10,265 bases of DNA from an uncultured Porphyromonadaceae bacterium (GCA_905212215.1 CAJMDR010000042.1:1-10265); one strand, 5' to 3'. Positions 1-6,338 are shown, counted from the first letter of the stretch. Notes: a model not told the origin generated them from the letters alone. Numbers and translations are program-made.

Positions 1-2
1 CT

Positions 3-2657
3 GCCGGCGAAAGCCAGCTCCGCCAACTCAACGAAGCCATTAAAAAGGCAGAGCAGAAAGGCGCCAAGCCTGACGATGAAAACTTCATCAACCGTGTAGC
101 GGCAGAGATACAGCCGGGTCACATGGCCGGCATGTTCAGCCGTGAAGGCGAGTTCCTCGGCACCCTAAAGTCTTCCTCCTCCAACGCAGAAGTCACCGAA
201 GCCCTCAACAAACAGGTTTCAGGCCAGGTGGACGCCGCCTTCAATATCTTCCGCACACGTATCGACCAGTTCGGCGTTGTTGCTCCCAACATCCAGAAAC
301 TGCAGGGCAAAAACGGCCAGATTCTGCTTGAGCTCCCCGGAGTAAAGGAACCTGAGCGCGTTACCGACCTGCTGAAATCGAGCGCCAACCTTGAGTTCTT
401 CGAGGTTTACTTAGGCAGCGAGATAGCACAGGACCTGCAGAACTTCGAGAACGCCTGGAACGAACAGGCCGACTCCACCAACGGCGACAAAGTAGACTTC
501 GCAGCCCTCGGCGTAGGCGTCCAGAATGCCAAATCCCCCGTCATCGCCATGGTGACCCCGGGCAACAAGGCTATCGTGGACTCCATCTTCAATTCTCCGC
601 TGGCACAGCAGAAACTGCGTCAGGACTTCTCGGCAGTATGGGAAGTGAAGCCGTTCGAGATGCCTGTCTATGACGAAAAGACCGGCCAACCCCGCATGAA
701 AGCCAACGGCGAACCTCTCACCACTCCCATGTGGCAGCTCATTGCCCTCAAGGGAGAACCACAACTGGAAGGCGACGTCGTTACCGGCGCAACCTCTGAA
801 TATGACAAGATGCGCGGCGGAAGCGTGGTTAACATGACCATGAACTCCCGCGGTGCCACAGAATGGGCAAACGTTACCCGCAACAACCGCGGCCGCCCGG
901 TGGCTATCGTGCTCGATAACGCAGTTTATTCCTATCCTAACGTCAACGATGAAATCACCGGCGGACGCTCGGAAATCAGCGGTCATTTCACCCCGGAAGA
1001 GGCCAATGACCTCGCCAACGTGCTGAAGTCCGGCAAGATGAGCGCCAAGGTAGAGGTAGTCAGCAACAACGTAATCGGCCCGTCGTTAGGTGCCGAGGCC
1101 GTTCAGCAAGGCTTCCTGTCGTTCATCGTGGCAATCGTGCTGCTGATGATCTTCATGATACTCATCTACGGCGTGATACCGGGCCTGGTAGCCAACGTAG
1201 GCCTTATCCTCAACCTCTACTTCACCCTCGGCATCCTGGCGTCGTTCCAGGCTGTGCTGACGCTGTCGGGTATCGCGGGTATCGTGCTTGCCTTGGGTAT
1301 GGCCGTTGACGCCAACGTGCTTATCTTCGAGCGCATCCGCGAGGAACTCAAGGCAGGCAAGAAACTGCGTCAGGCCATCTCCGAAGGTTATTCCAACGCC
1401 TTCTCGGCCATCTTCGACTCCAACCTTACTTCGGTCATCACCGGCGTCATCCTGCTTATCTTCGGTTCCGGCCCCATCAAGGGCTTCGCAACCACCCTTA
1501 TCATCGGCCTCGTATGCTCGTTCTTCACAGCAGTGTTCCTGACCCGCATCGCCATGGACCTCATCACCAAGAACGGCCGCAACGCAGGCATGAACTTCAC
1601 CACAGGCATCAGCCGCAACTTCCTCACCAACACCAAATTCAACTTCATCGGAAGAAGCAAGGCAGGCGCCGCAGTATGGATTACCCTCATCGTCATCTCC
1701 ATAGCATCGCTCGTTATCCGTGGCATGAACCAGGGCATCGACTTCTCCGGCGGCCGCAACTATGTGGTGCAGTTTGAGAAACCCGTCAACACAAGCGAGA
1801 TGCAGAGCCGTCTGGCCAAGTTCTTCCAGGAGAAAGCCAACGATGCTACCGTTAGCGTAGGCGTCATCTCCATCGACACTGACGACAAGGCACGTATCTC
1901 CACCAACTACAAGATTGACGAAAACAACGTAGACGATGAGGTTACCGCACTGCTCTACGAGGCACTTCAGCCCGAACTCACCGACGCCAATGGCAAGGTA
2001 ATGGAGAAAGAGGCCTTCGCCGTAGCCGACGAAAGCCACGGCATTATCTCCATCCAGAAGGTAGGACCGAGCGTGGCCGATGACATGAAACGCGACGCAT
2101 ACTGGGCAGTAGGCATAGCAATTGTCTGCATGTTCCTCTACATCCTTCTGCGTTTCCGCAACATAGCCTTCTCCGTAGGCGCCGTTTCCGCCGTAGCCCT
2201 CACCGCCTTCCTCATCGTAGGCTTCTACTCCGTATGCTGGGGCTTCCTCCCCTTCTCTATGGAGATCGACCAGTCGTTCATAGCGGCCATCCTGACCATC
2301 ATCGGTTACCAGATCAACGACACCGTGGTGGTATTCGACCGTGTGCGCGAGATGATGAAGCTCTATCCTCGCGAAGACCGCAAGACCACCATCAACAAGG
2401 CCCTGAACACTACCCTGTCGCGTACGTTCATGACCTCGTTCTCCACCTTGCTGGTACTTCTCTGCATCTTCTTCCTCGGTGGCGACGCCATACGTTCGTT
2501 CACCTTCGCCATGATCTTCGGCGTAATCGTAGGTCCCTTCTGCTCGCTCTTCTGCGCTGCTCCGGTAGCCTACAGCATCCTTCGCCGCAGCAAAGTGAAA
2601 GCCGATGCAGCAGCCGCCGCAGCACCGAAGCTGCAGGGCAACCGCCGCTTCAAATAA
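3..2657 (+). CDS. secDF: SecDF protein-export membrane protein, SecD-SecF fusion (5' end outside window)
   Basis: SecDF uses the proton gradient to help pull preproteins through SecYEG on the periplasmic side. Here SecD and SecF are one chain, as is usual in Bacteroidetes. The frame is open from base 3, so 884 codons are visible; an ATG at 123 is internal. Roughly the first 100 residues, including TM1, lie upstream, judging from a family length near 1000. Seen in order: the SecD periplasmic base (RIDQFGV, then LELPGV, about nt 264-345); the end of the head domain with NVLKSGKMSAKVEV and GPSLG; a six-helix block with GMAVDANVLIFERIREEL at nt 1296-1349; then the SecF half with GIDFSGG at 1734-1754, KVGPSVADDM, RFRN and GYQINDTVVVFDRVRE at 2304-2351. 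The Asp/Arg residues expected in proton-coupled RND-type transporters are present. The C-terminus is an Ala-rich, basic tail. A strong terminator follows. Identity is secure; only the start is missing. Confidence 0.97.
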   Translation, partial: AGESQLRQLNEAIKKAEQKGAKPDDENFINRVAAEIQPGHMAGMFSREGEFLGTLKSSSSNAEVTEALNKQVSGQVDAAFNIFRTRIDQFGVVAPNIQKLQGKNGQILLELPGVKEPERVTDLLKSSANLEFFEVYLGSEIAQDLQNFENAWNEQADSTNGDKVDFAALGVGVQNAKSPVIAMVTPGNKAIVDSIFNSPLAQQKLRQDFSAVWEVKPFEMPVYDEKTGQPRMKANGEPLTTPMWQLIALKGEPQLEGDVVTGATSEYDKMRGGSVVNMTMNSRGATEWANVTRNNRGRPVAIVLDNAVYSYPNVNDEITGGRSEISGHFTPEEANDLANVLKSGKMSAKVEVVSNNVIGPSLGAEAVQQGFLSFIVAIVLLMIFMILIYGVIPGLVANVGLILNLYFTLGILASFQAVLTLSGIAGIVLALGMAVDANVLIFERIREELKAGKKLRQAISEGYSNAFSAIFDSNLTSVITGVILLIFGSGPIKGFATTLIIGLVCSFFTAVFLTRIAMDLITKNGRNAGMNFTTGISRNFLTNTKFNFIGRSKAGAAVWITLIVISIASLVIRGMNQGIDFSGGRNYVVQFEKPVNTSEMQSRLAKFFQEKANDATVSVGVISIDTDDKARISTNYKIDENNVDDEVTALLYEALQPELTDANGKVMEKEAFAVADESHGIISIQKVGPSVADDMKRDAYWAVGIAIVCMFLYILLRFRNIAFSVGAVSAVALTAFLIVGFYSVCWGFLPFSMEIDQSFIAAILTIIGYQINDTVVVFDRVREMMKLYPREDRKTTINKALNTTLSRTFMTSFSTLLVLLCIFFLGGDAIRSFTFAMIFGVIVGPFCSLFCAAPVAYSILRRSKVKADAAAAAAPKLQGNRRFK

Positions 2658-2681
2658 GCAACCACTTACCCTACCATAACC

Positions 2682-2715
2682 AAGTCCGGCACATCACCGT
2701 GCCGGACTTTCTTTT
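2682..2715 (+). terminator. Intrinsic terminator of secDF
   Basis: A perfect 11-bp stem (AAGTCCGGCAC at 2682-2692 with its complement at 2699-2709) has a 6-nt loop and is followed by a T-rich run. It begins 24 nt after the secDF stop codon, so secDF is the last gene of its transcript. The stem core AAGTCCGGC recurs in the terminator at 4205-4238. The remaining stretch to 2846 is AT-rich; it holds a 12-nt palindrome TCTTATATAAGA at 2787-2798 and no gene that can be supported. Confidence 0.9.
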
Positions 2716-2809
2716 ACCCCTCTTTCCACTTATTTCTTTTACTCTCTTACCCTCTAATTTAGATCAGGATACATACCGTTTCTTCATCTTATATAAGAAG
2801 AGCGCTTCA

Positions 2810-2823
2810 TTAACGTTTGTTAA
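2810..2823. promoter_or_regulatory. Inverted repeat, possible operator
   Basis: TTAAC-GTTT-GTTAA forms a 5+5 inverted repeat 23 nt upstream of the -7 box at 2847, so it lies across or just above the expected -33 position. This placement would suit a transcription factor site, but no factor can be named and AT-rich palindromes arise easily by chance. Confidence 0.25.
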
Positions 2824-2846
2824 CTTCGAGTTGCGAGTATTATACC

Positions 2847-2854
2847 TACCTTTG
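2847..2854 (+). promoter_or_regulatory. Bacteroidetes-type -7 box for the secreted-protein gene pair
   Basis: TACCTTTG matches the Bacteroidetes -7 consensus TAnnTTTG. No good TTTG lies at the ideal spacing: the nearest are TTTG at 2816-2819 (27 nt away) and TTG at 2831-2833 (13 nt away). Transcription would start near 2860, giving a leader of about 117 nt before the ATG at 2977. This probably serves both genes that follow. Confidence 0.55.
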
Positions 2855-2976
2855 TGATGTAAAGAAGACTTTCAAACCTTGCCGGTAAATAGACGTGCCA
2901 TTTTAAATAAGGCTCGGTGGCTTGTTACTTATTGCCTTGCATGGATTCACTCAACAGAGCCTTAACAAGACATAAC

Positions 2977-3444
2977 ATGCGCATTGCACAAATCGCTGTG
3001 GCTTTGTCGCTCCTTGTTCCATCGTTCCTCTTTGCGGATAATCCATCCGTCATCGATGAAGTGAAGGTTTACGATTCAGGGACCCGCATAGCAACAATTC
3101 TTTTGGCAGAACGACCAGCCATAACCATGAACGGGAACACAGTTACCATTGCATGGACAACCGACACCCTGCACTTCGAGGGTAAGAACATCACGGCAAA
3201 ATTCGACTCTTCTATGGGAGTGGAGAGTGTGACTCGAGACGACATACCTTCAATACGGTTAGACGGCGACATGGTGGAGATATCAGGACTGCGTCCGTAT
3301 GTCCCGGTATCCATTATCTCGGCTGACGGCAAAATCAGTTCAATGACAAAGGCAGATTCTGAGGGAAATGCCTCCTTGCAGCTCAACGGGAAAGGCATAT
3401 ACGTTATCGCTGCCGGAAAACTATCCTTCAAGGTTGCCAGATAG
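2977..3444 (+). CDS. Small secreted protein with a type IX sorting-domain-like C-terminus
   Basis: A 155-residue exported protein of unknown function. I chose ATG 2977 because it gives a compact signal peptide (MRIAQIAVALSLLVPSFLFA, cleavage likely before Asp21). In-frame starts at 2917 (GTG) and 2941 (ATG) only add a polar extension. After cleavage, residues 25-60 (VKVYDSGTRIATILL, then ITMNGNTVTIAW) resemble the repeated beta segments found in many short Bacteroidales secreted proteins. Residues 103-155 (SGLRPYVPVSIISADGKIS, then GNASLQLNGKGIYVIAAG and FKVAR) have the layout of a Por/type IX C-terminal sorting domain: a beta strand, a D-G turn, a polar strand, then G-x-Y-V-I and a final K-V. 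Almost no cargo domain lies between the two. The FISUMP-like gene begins 43 bp downstream and is probably co-transcribed. The family assignment is by pattern only. Confidence 0.72.
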   Translation: MRIAQIAVALSLLVPSFLFADNPSVIDEVKVYDSGTRIATILLAERPAITMNGNTVTIAWTTDTLHFEGKNITAKFDSSMGVESVTRDDIPSIRLDGDMVEISGLRPYVPVSIISADGKISSMTKADSEGNASLQLNGKGIYVIAAGKLSFKVAR

Positions 3445-3487
3445 ATCTATCAACTTCAAACAAGATTTCACATCAAAAAGCACAACA

Positions 3488-4183
3488 ATGAGAAAAACAA
3501 TTACAACGATATTAGCCATCATGACAGCTGTGATAGGCATGAATGCCCAGAGTGTGGTGGTACAGCTGAAAAACGGAACTTCCGTTTCTTATCCTGCATC
3601 CGATGTTGTTCAGGTGCAGTTCCTTCCTGACAGCGCACAGTCAGGCGACAAACATCAGACAGTAGACTTGGGACTGTCAGTACTGTGGGCCACGACCAAT
3701 GTCGGCACAGACATCAAAACTGGCGCAGGCGACTATTTCGCCTGGGGCGAGACTCAACCCAAAGATGAATATGCCCAGGGTAACTGCCCTAATTATGGTG
3801 CGAATGTGACCTGGAATCCGGAGACCAACGATGCGGCTTTCTGCAACTGGGGCAACGGATGGCGTATGCCTACCTACGAGGAAATGCTGGAACTCATAAA
3901 TGAATGCAACTGGGAATGGAAAGTCGTGGACGGCGTACAGGGCTACGTGGTAACGGCAAAGAAAGAGGGCTTTCAGGGCAACAGCATCTTTATCCCCGCT
4001 GTGGGCTATAAAGTGGGCCATTCCACCACCAATGCCGGCACCATGGGCTATCTGTGGACCTCCACGCCGAGCACTGCCAACCGCAATGTTTCCCGTAACC
4101 TGCAGTGCAGCGAAAACCGACCGTCGATGTACTTCAGTAACCGATTCTTAGGGCTGCCTGTACGTGCGGTGAAGGCTAAGTAA
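3488..4183 (+). CDS. Secreted FISUMP/C-type-lectin-fold-like protein
   Basis: A 231-residue exported protein. The start at 3488 gives the signal peptide MRKTITTILAIMTAVIGMNA with cleavage before Gln21. Residues 22-47 (VVVQLKNGTSVSYPASDVVQVQF) match the short 'ligand strand' leader common in Bacteroidales secreted proteins. From residue 58 to the end the sequence has the hallmarks of the Fibrobacter succinogenes major paralogous (FISUMP) domain: VDLGLSVLWATTNVG, GDYFAWGET, NWGNGWRMPTYEEM, then IFIPAVGY, GYLWTSTPS and LGLPVRAVKA. The family is thought to adopt a C-type-lectin/SUMF1-related fold; the ligand is unknown. The mature N-terminus would be Gln, a possible substrate for the glutaminyl cyclase encoded at 5104. 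A strong terminator follows 21 nt after the stop. The domain call is good; the function is unknown. Confidence 0.85.
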   Translation: MRKTITTILAIMTAVIGMNAQSVVVQLKNGTSVSYPASDVVQVQFLPDSAQSGDKHQTVDLGLSVLWATTNVGTDIKTGAGDYFAWGETQPKDEYAQGNCPNYGANVTWNPETNDAAFCNWGNGWRMPTYEEMLELINECNWEWKVVDGVQGYVVTAKKEGFQGNSIFIPAVGYKVGHSTTNAGTMGYLWTSTPSTANRNVSRNLQCSENRPSMYFSNRFLGLPVRAVKAK

Positions 4184-4204
4184 AGGTTTTGCTTAAGGTT
4201 AAGA

Positions 4205-4238
4205 AAAAAGTCCGGCACGGAGGGTAGCCGGACTTTTT
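4205..4238 (+). terminator. Intrinsic terminator after the FISUMP-like gene
   Basis: AAAAAGTCCGGC (4205-4216) pairs with GCCGGACTTTTT (4227-4238) around a 10-nt loop. A-run and T-run flank the GC core, so it could also work on the opposite strand. The core stem is the same as in the secDF terminator. The 9-nt repeat array begins 2 bases downstream. Confidence 0.9.
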
Positions 4239-4239
4239 C

Positions 4240-4329
4240 TCGGACAGGTCGGACGAGTCAGACAGGTCGGACAAAAAGGGTGATACCGATTAGTCTGATA
4301 AGTCCAATACGTCTGATTGTCCGATTGGT
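4240..4329. repeat. Intergenic 9-nt repeat array A, two half-arrays of opposite sense
   Basis: Left half (4240-4275): four 9-nt units TCGGACAGG, TCGGACGAG, TCAGACAGG, TCGGACAAA. A 10-nt spacer follows. Right half (4286-4329): five units CCGATTAGT, CTGATAAGT, CCAATACGT, CTGATTGT (8 nt) and CCGATTGGT. The right half reads as a decayed reverse complement of the left (GTCYGAT against GTCGGAC). The array lies between a terminator and the promoter of the flavodoxin-family gene. A second array of the same plan occurs at 7755-7845. Function unknown; a dispersed intergenic element is most likely. Confidence 0.75.
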
Positions 4330-4363
4330 TCTGAAAATATAGGGAGTGAACTGCTTAGTGGCG

Positions 4364-4394
4364 TTCGGGCGTTATAGTGAGAAATGTAAATTTG
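4364..4394 (+). promoter_or_regulatory. Promoter of the flavodoxin-family gene
   Basis: TAAATTTG at 4387-4394 matches the -7 consensus TAnnTTTG, with TTCG (one base off TTTG) at 4364-4367, 19 nt upstream. Transcription would start at about 4398-4400, next to the ATG at 4400, so the message may have little or no leader. It also argues against the upstream in-frame GTG at 4346. Confidence 0.55.
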
Positions 4395-4399
4395 AAGTC

Positions 4400-5026
4400 A
4401 TGAAAGTTTTAGTAATCAACGGCAGCCCTCACATAAACGGCTGCACGGATCGTGCTCTGCGCGAAGTGGAAGGAGTGCTGAAAGAAAACGACATTGCATG
4501 TGTCAGGGTGAATGTAGGAAACAAGGACATTCGCGGATGCATTGCATGCTATACTTGCCGAAAAACGGGTAAATGTATTTTCAACGACCTTGTTAACGAA
4601 ACAGCCCCGCTCTTCGCCGAGTGCGACGGAGTATTGATAGGCTCCCCCACTTACTATGCCGGCAGTAACGGTCAGCTACATGCTTTCCTCGACCGTCTGT
4701 TCTTCTCCACCGGCGGCTCTTTCGACAAGACGATGAAGGTAGGTGCCGCTGTCGTTTCGTCGCGCCGTGCCGGTTCCACGTCCGTTTTCGATGAAATAAA
4801 CAAATACTTCACCATCACATCCATGCCAATCGCCTCCAGCACTTACTGGAACGAGGTGCATGGCTTCACAGCCGAAGATGTGGAACGCGACAAGGAGGGT
4901 CTGCAGACCATGCATAACCTTGGCCGCAACATGGCATTCTTAATCAAGGCAATCGCCGCTGCAAAAGAGAACGAGGGCATTCCCGCTCAGGAAAGGACCT
5001 ACGTTACCAACTTCCTTGGCGACTGA
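4400..5026 (+). CDS. Flavodoxin-family NAD(P)H-dependent oxidoreductase with Cys cluster
   Basis: A 208-residue cytoplasmic flavoprotein of the NADPH-dependent FMN reductase/flavodoxin-like fold. ATG 4400 opens directly with the first beta strand and FMN phosphate loop (MKVLVINGSPHINGCTDRAL, residues 1-20). An in-frame GTG at 4346 would add 18 residues and lies upstream of the likely promoter. The second flavin-binding segment is GVLIGSPTYYAGSNGQLHAF (residues 77-96). Residues 47-59 hold C-x2-C-x2-C-x5-C (Cys47, 50, 53, 59), a spacing that fits the compact cluster of archaeal-type iron-sulfur flavoproteins (Isf). Many family members keep similar cysteines without a proven cluster, so a [4Fe-4S] centre is only possible. 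The electron acceptor cannot be told from sequence. It is followed 77 bp later by the lipoprotein gene, which has its own promoter. Confidence 0.88.
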   Translation: MKVLVINGSPHINGCTDRALREVEGVLKENDIACVRVNVGNKDIRGCIACYTCRKTGKCIFNDLVNETAPLFAECDGVLIGSPTYYAGSNGQLHAFLDRLFFSTGGSFDKTMKVGAAVVSSRRAGSTSVFDEINKYFTITSMPIASSTYWNEVHGFTAEDVERDKEGLQTMHNLGRNMAFLIKAIAAAKENEGIPAQERTYVTNFLGD

Positions 5027-5064
5027 CCAAAGAAAAGCAGTTTTTAAGGGTGGTAGGTTTTTGC

Positions 5065-5072
5065 TAACTTTG
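5065..5072 (+). promoter_or_regulatory. -7 box of the M28/glutaminyl cyclase gene
   Basis: TAACTTTG fits TAnnTTTG exactly; a T-run at 5041-5045 sits where the -33 box would be, a weak match. The start of transcription would be near 5078, downstream of the ATG at 5074 and at or just past the ATG at 5077. This favours translation from 5104, which has AAAGGAG at 5085-5091, a rare clear Shine-Dalgarno-like sequence with a 12-nt spacer. Confidence 0.55.
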
Positions 5073-5103
5073 CATGATGAATGTAAAGGAGATAAGTAAT
5101 TAT

Positions 5104-6078
5104 ATGCGCAAGGCATTTCTGCTCATGGGGATATTGGCCGCTACCACTGTTCTGCCGGCCTGCTCCGGCAACAAGACACAGAACAATGCGTCTGCCGAAA
5201 CGGAAACGACGACCGAGACACCGAAAATGCTGTTCTCGGCCGATTCAGCATACATTTATGTAAAGAAACAGACGGAATTCGGTCCGCGGGTACCCAATAC
5301 TGCCGCTCATCGCAATTGCGGCGACTGGTTGGAAAGTGAGTTACGCCGACACGGTGCCAATGTAGTGGTGCAGTCCATGAAACTGAAAGCTTTCGACGGC
5401 ACCACACTCGATACCCGCAACATCATGGGGCAATATAATCCCGGCTCCGCCGACCGTCTTCTGCTTATGGCACACTGGGACACCAGACCGTGGGCCGACA
5501 ATGATCCCGACGAGGCCAACCACAAGAAGCCGATGGACGGCGCCAACGATGGTGCCAGCGGCGTGGGTGTTCTTCTTGAGGTAGCCCGCCAGTTGGCCAT
5601 AAAGAATCCCTCTATGGGCATTGACATACTGTTCCTTGACGCCGAAGACTGGGGTTCTCATGACCGCGACGACTCCTGGGCTTTGGGCGCCGACTATTTC
5701 GTAAAGAATCCAATTCTACCCGACTACAAGCCTTCGCGTGCCATATTGGTGGATATGGTAGGCGGCAAAGGGTCGCAGTTCTACCGTGAGCAGCACGGCG
5801 AGATGTATGCCAGAGGTCTGAACGACGCAATCTGGACCATAGCCATGGATTCCGGATTGAATAACTACTTCATGAACCAGACCGGAGGTGCCGTCACCGA
5901 CGACCATGTGAAGTTTCTCGAAGCGGGCATCCCCGCCATCGACATCATTGCCTTTGACCCGGCTTCCGACTCAGGATTCCCCGCCACATGGCATACCATG
6001 CAGGACAATATGGAGAACATAGATGCCCAGGTGTTGGGGGCTGTAGGGCAGACTCTGCTCAACTACATCTACAAATGA
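5104..6078 (+). CDS. M28-family lipoprotein, probable type II glutaminyl-peptide cyclotransferase
   Basis: Glutaminyl cyclases turn N-terminal Gln into pyroglutamate, protecting exported proteins from aminopeptidases. I chose ATG 5104 (324 residues) because it starts at MRKAFLLMGILAATTVLPAC, a lipoprotein signal with the lipid-bearing Cys20, and because the promoter overlaps the in-frame ATG at 5074. A Thr/Glu-rich linker (about 21-42) leads to the M28 domain. Key sites: LLMAHWDTRPW (119-129); GANDGASGVG with Asp149, the likely Zn ligand; FLDAEDWG with Glu181 as general base and Asp182 as Zn ligand; LVDMVG with Asp217; TDDHVKF with Asp267; TWHTMQDNMENID with His297 as Zn ligand. This set matches the single-zinc glutaminyl cyclases described in Porphyromonas and Prevotella rather than two-zinc M28 aminopeptidases. 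Role assignments are by analogy with human QC. The TGA stop is made at the junction with a downstream inverted-repeat element. Confidence 0.9.
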   Translation: MRKAFLLMGILAATTVLPACSGNKTQNNASAETETTTETPKMLFSADSAYIYVKKQTEFGPRVPNTAAHRNCGDWLESELRRHGANVVVQSMKLKAFDGTTLDTRNIMGQYNPGSADRLLLMAHWDTRPWADNDPDEANHKKPMDGANDGASGVGVLLEVARQLAIKNPSMGIDILFLDAEDWGSHDRDDSWALGADYFVKNPILPDYKPSRAILVDMVGGKGSQFYREQHGEMYARGLNDAIWTIAMDSGLNNYFMNQTGGAVTDDHVKFLEAGIPAIDIIAFDPASDSGFPATWHTMQDNMENIDAQVLGAVGQTLLNYIYK

Positions 6079-6178
6079 AGTTGTCTAAACTAATTTACGA
6101 AATATAAAAGTTGTTCTAAAAAGTATCTCAATGGCAATCTTTATTAATCTTACCATTGAAATTAGTTTAGACAACTTC
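6077..6178. mobile_element. MITE-like inverted-repeat element in the stop codon of the cyclase gene
   Basis: Perfect 20-bp terminal inverted repeats (6077-6096 and 6159-6178, outer ends GAAGTTGTCTAAAC and its complement) enclose 62 bp with no ORF. AAT flanks both ends (6074-6076 and 6179-6181), consistent with a 3-bp target duplication. Inside, AAGTTGTTCTAAA at 6109-6121 resembles the terminal repeat, and CAATGG/CCATTG (6129-6134 and 6153-6158) form an inner hairpin. There is no T-run after the right arm, so a simple terminator is unlikely. No family can be named from sequence alone. Alternative: a long-range mRNA 3' structure. Confidence 0.5.
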
Positions 6179-6262
6179 AATAAGAACATGTACGATGTAT
6201 GTTGTTAGCGGGCATAAAAGTTGTCCGCCAACATCCTGACTGTTAAACCAAGTAATGTTTTT

Positions 6263-6326
6263 TAAGTATTAGCGTTTTTTGCTGCGACCTGTTGAAGCAG
6301 GATTTGTCGCATAAAAGTAATACTTA
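6263..6326 (+). promoter_or_regulatory. Nested hairpin leader upstream of the porin gene
   Basis: TAAGTATTA (6263-6271) pairs with TAATACTTA (6318-6326). Inside it TGCGAC (6283-6288) pairs with GTCGCA (6306-6311), CTG/CAG closes the tip, and TTTT/AAAA can pair in between. The structure ends 12 nt before the porin ATG, so it would hold or free the ribosome site or protect the mRNA end. No riboswitch class was recognised. No clear TAnnTTTG promoter was found between 6079 and 6338; TAATGTTTT at 6253-6261 is the closest. Confidence 0.45.
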
Positions 6327-6338
6327 TCAGATACCTCC

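Noticed and set aside
1086..2039. Long open frame of 317 codons on the minus strand inside secDF
   Set aside because: It lies fully antisense to a conserved SecDF region, has low-complexity charged composition (Glu/Asp/Gly/His) and no motif; it is a shadow of biased codon use.
2917..2976. Longer starts (GTG 2917, ATG 2941) for the small secreted protein
   Set aside because: They put a polar, Arg-containing stretch before the signal peptide; ATG 2977 gives a standard one.
4240..4329. CRISPR array
   Set aside because: The units are 9 nt with no spacer-repeat alternation, and no cas gene is in the window.
6077..6178. The inverted repeat read as an intrinsic terminator
   Set aside because: The arms are separated by 62 nt, the stem is AT-rich and no T-run follows the right arm.
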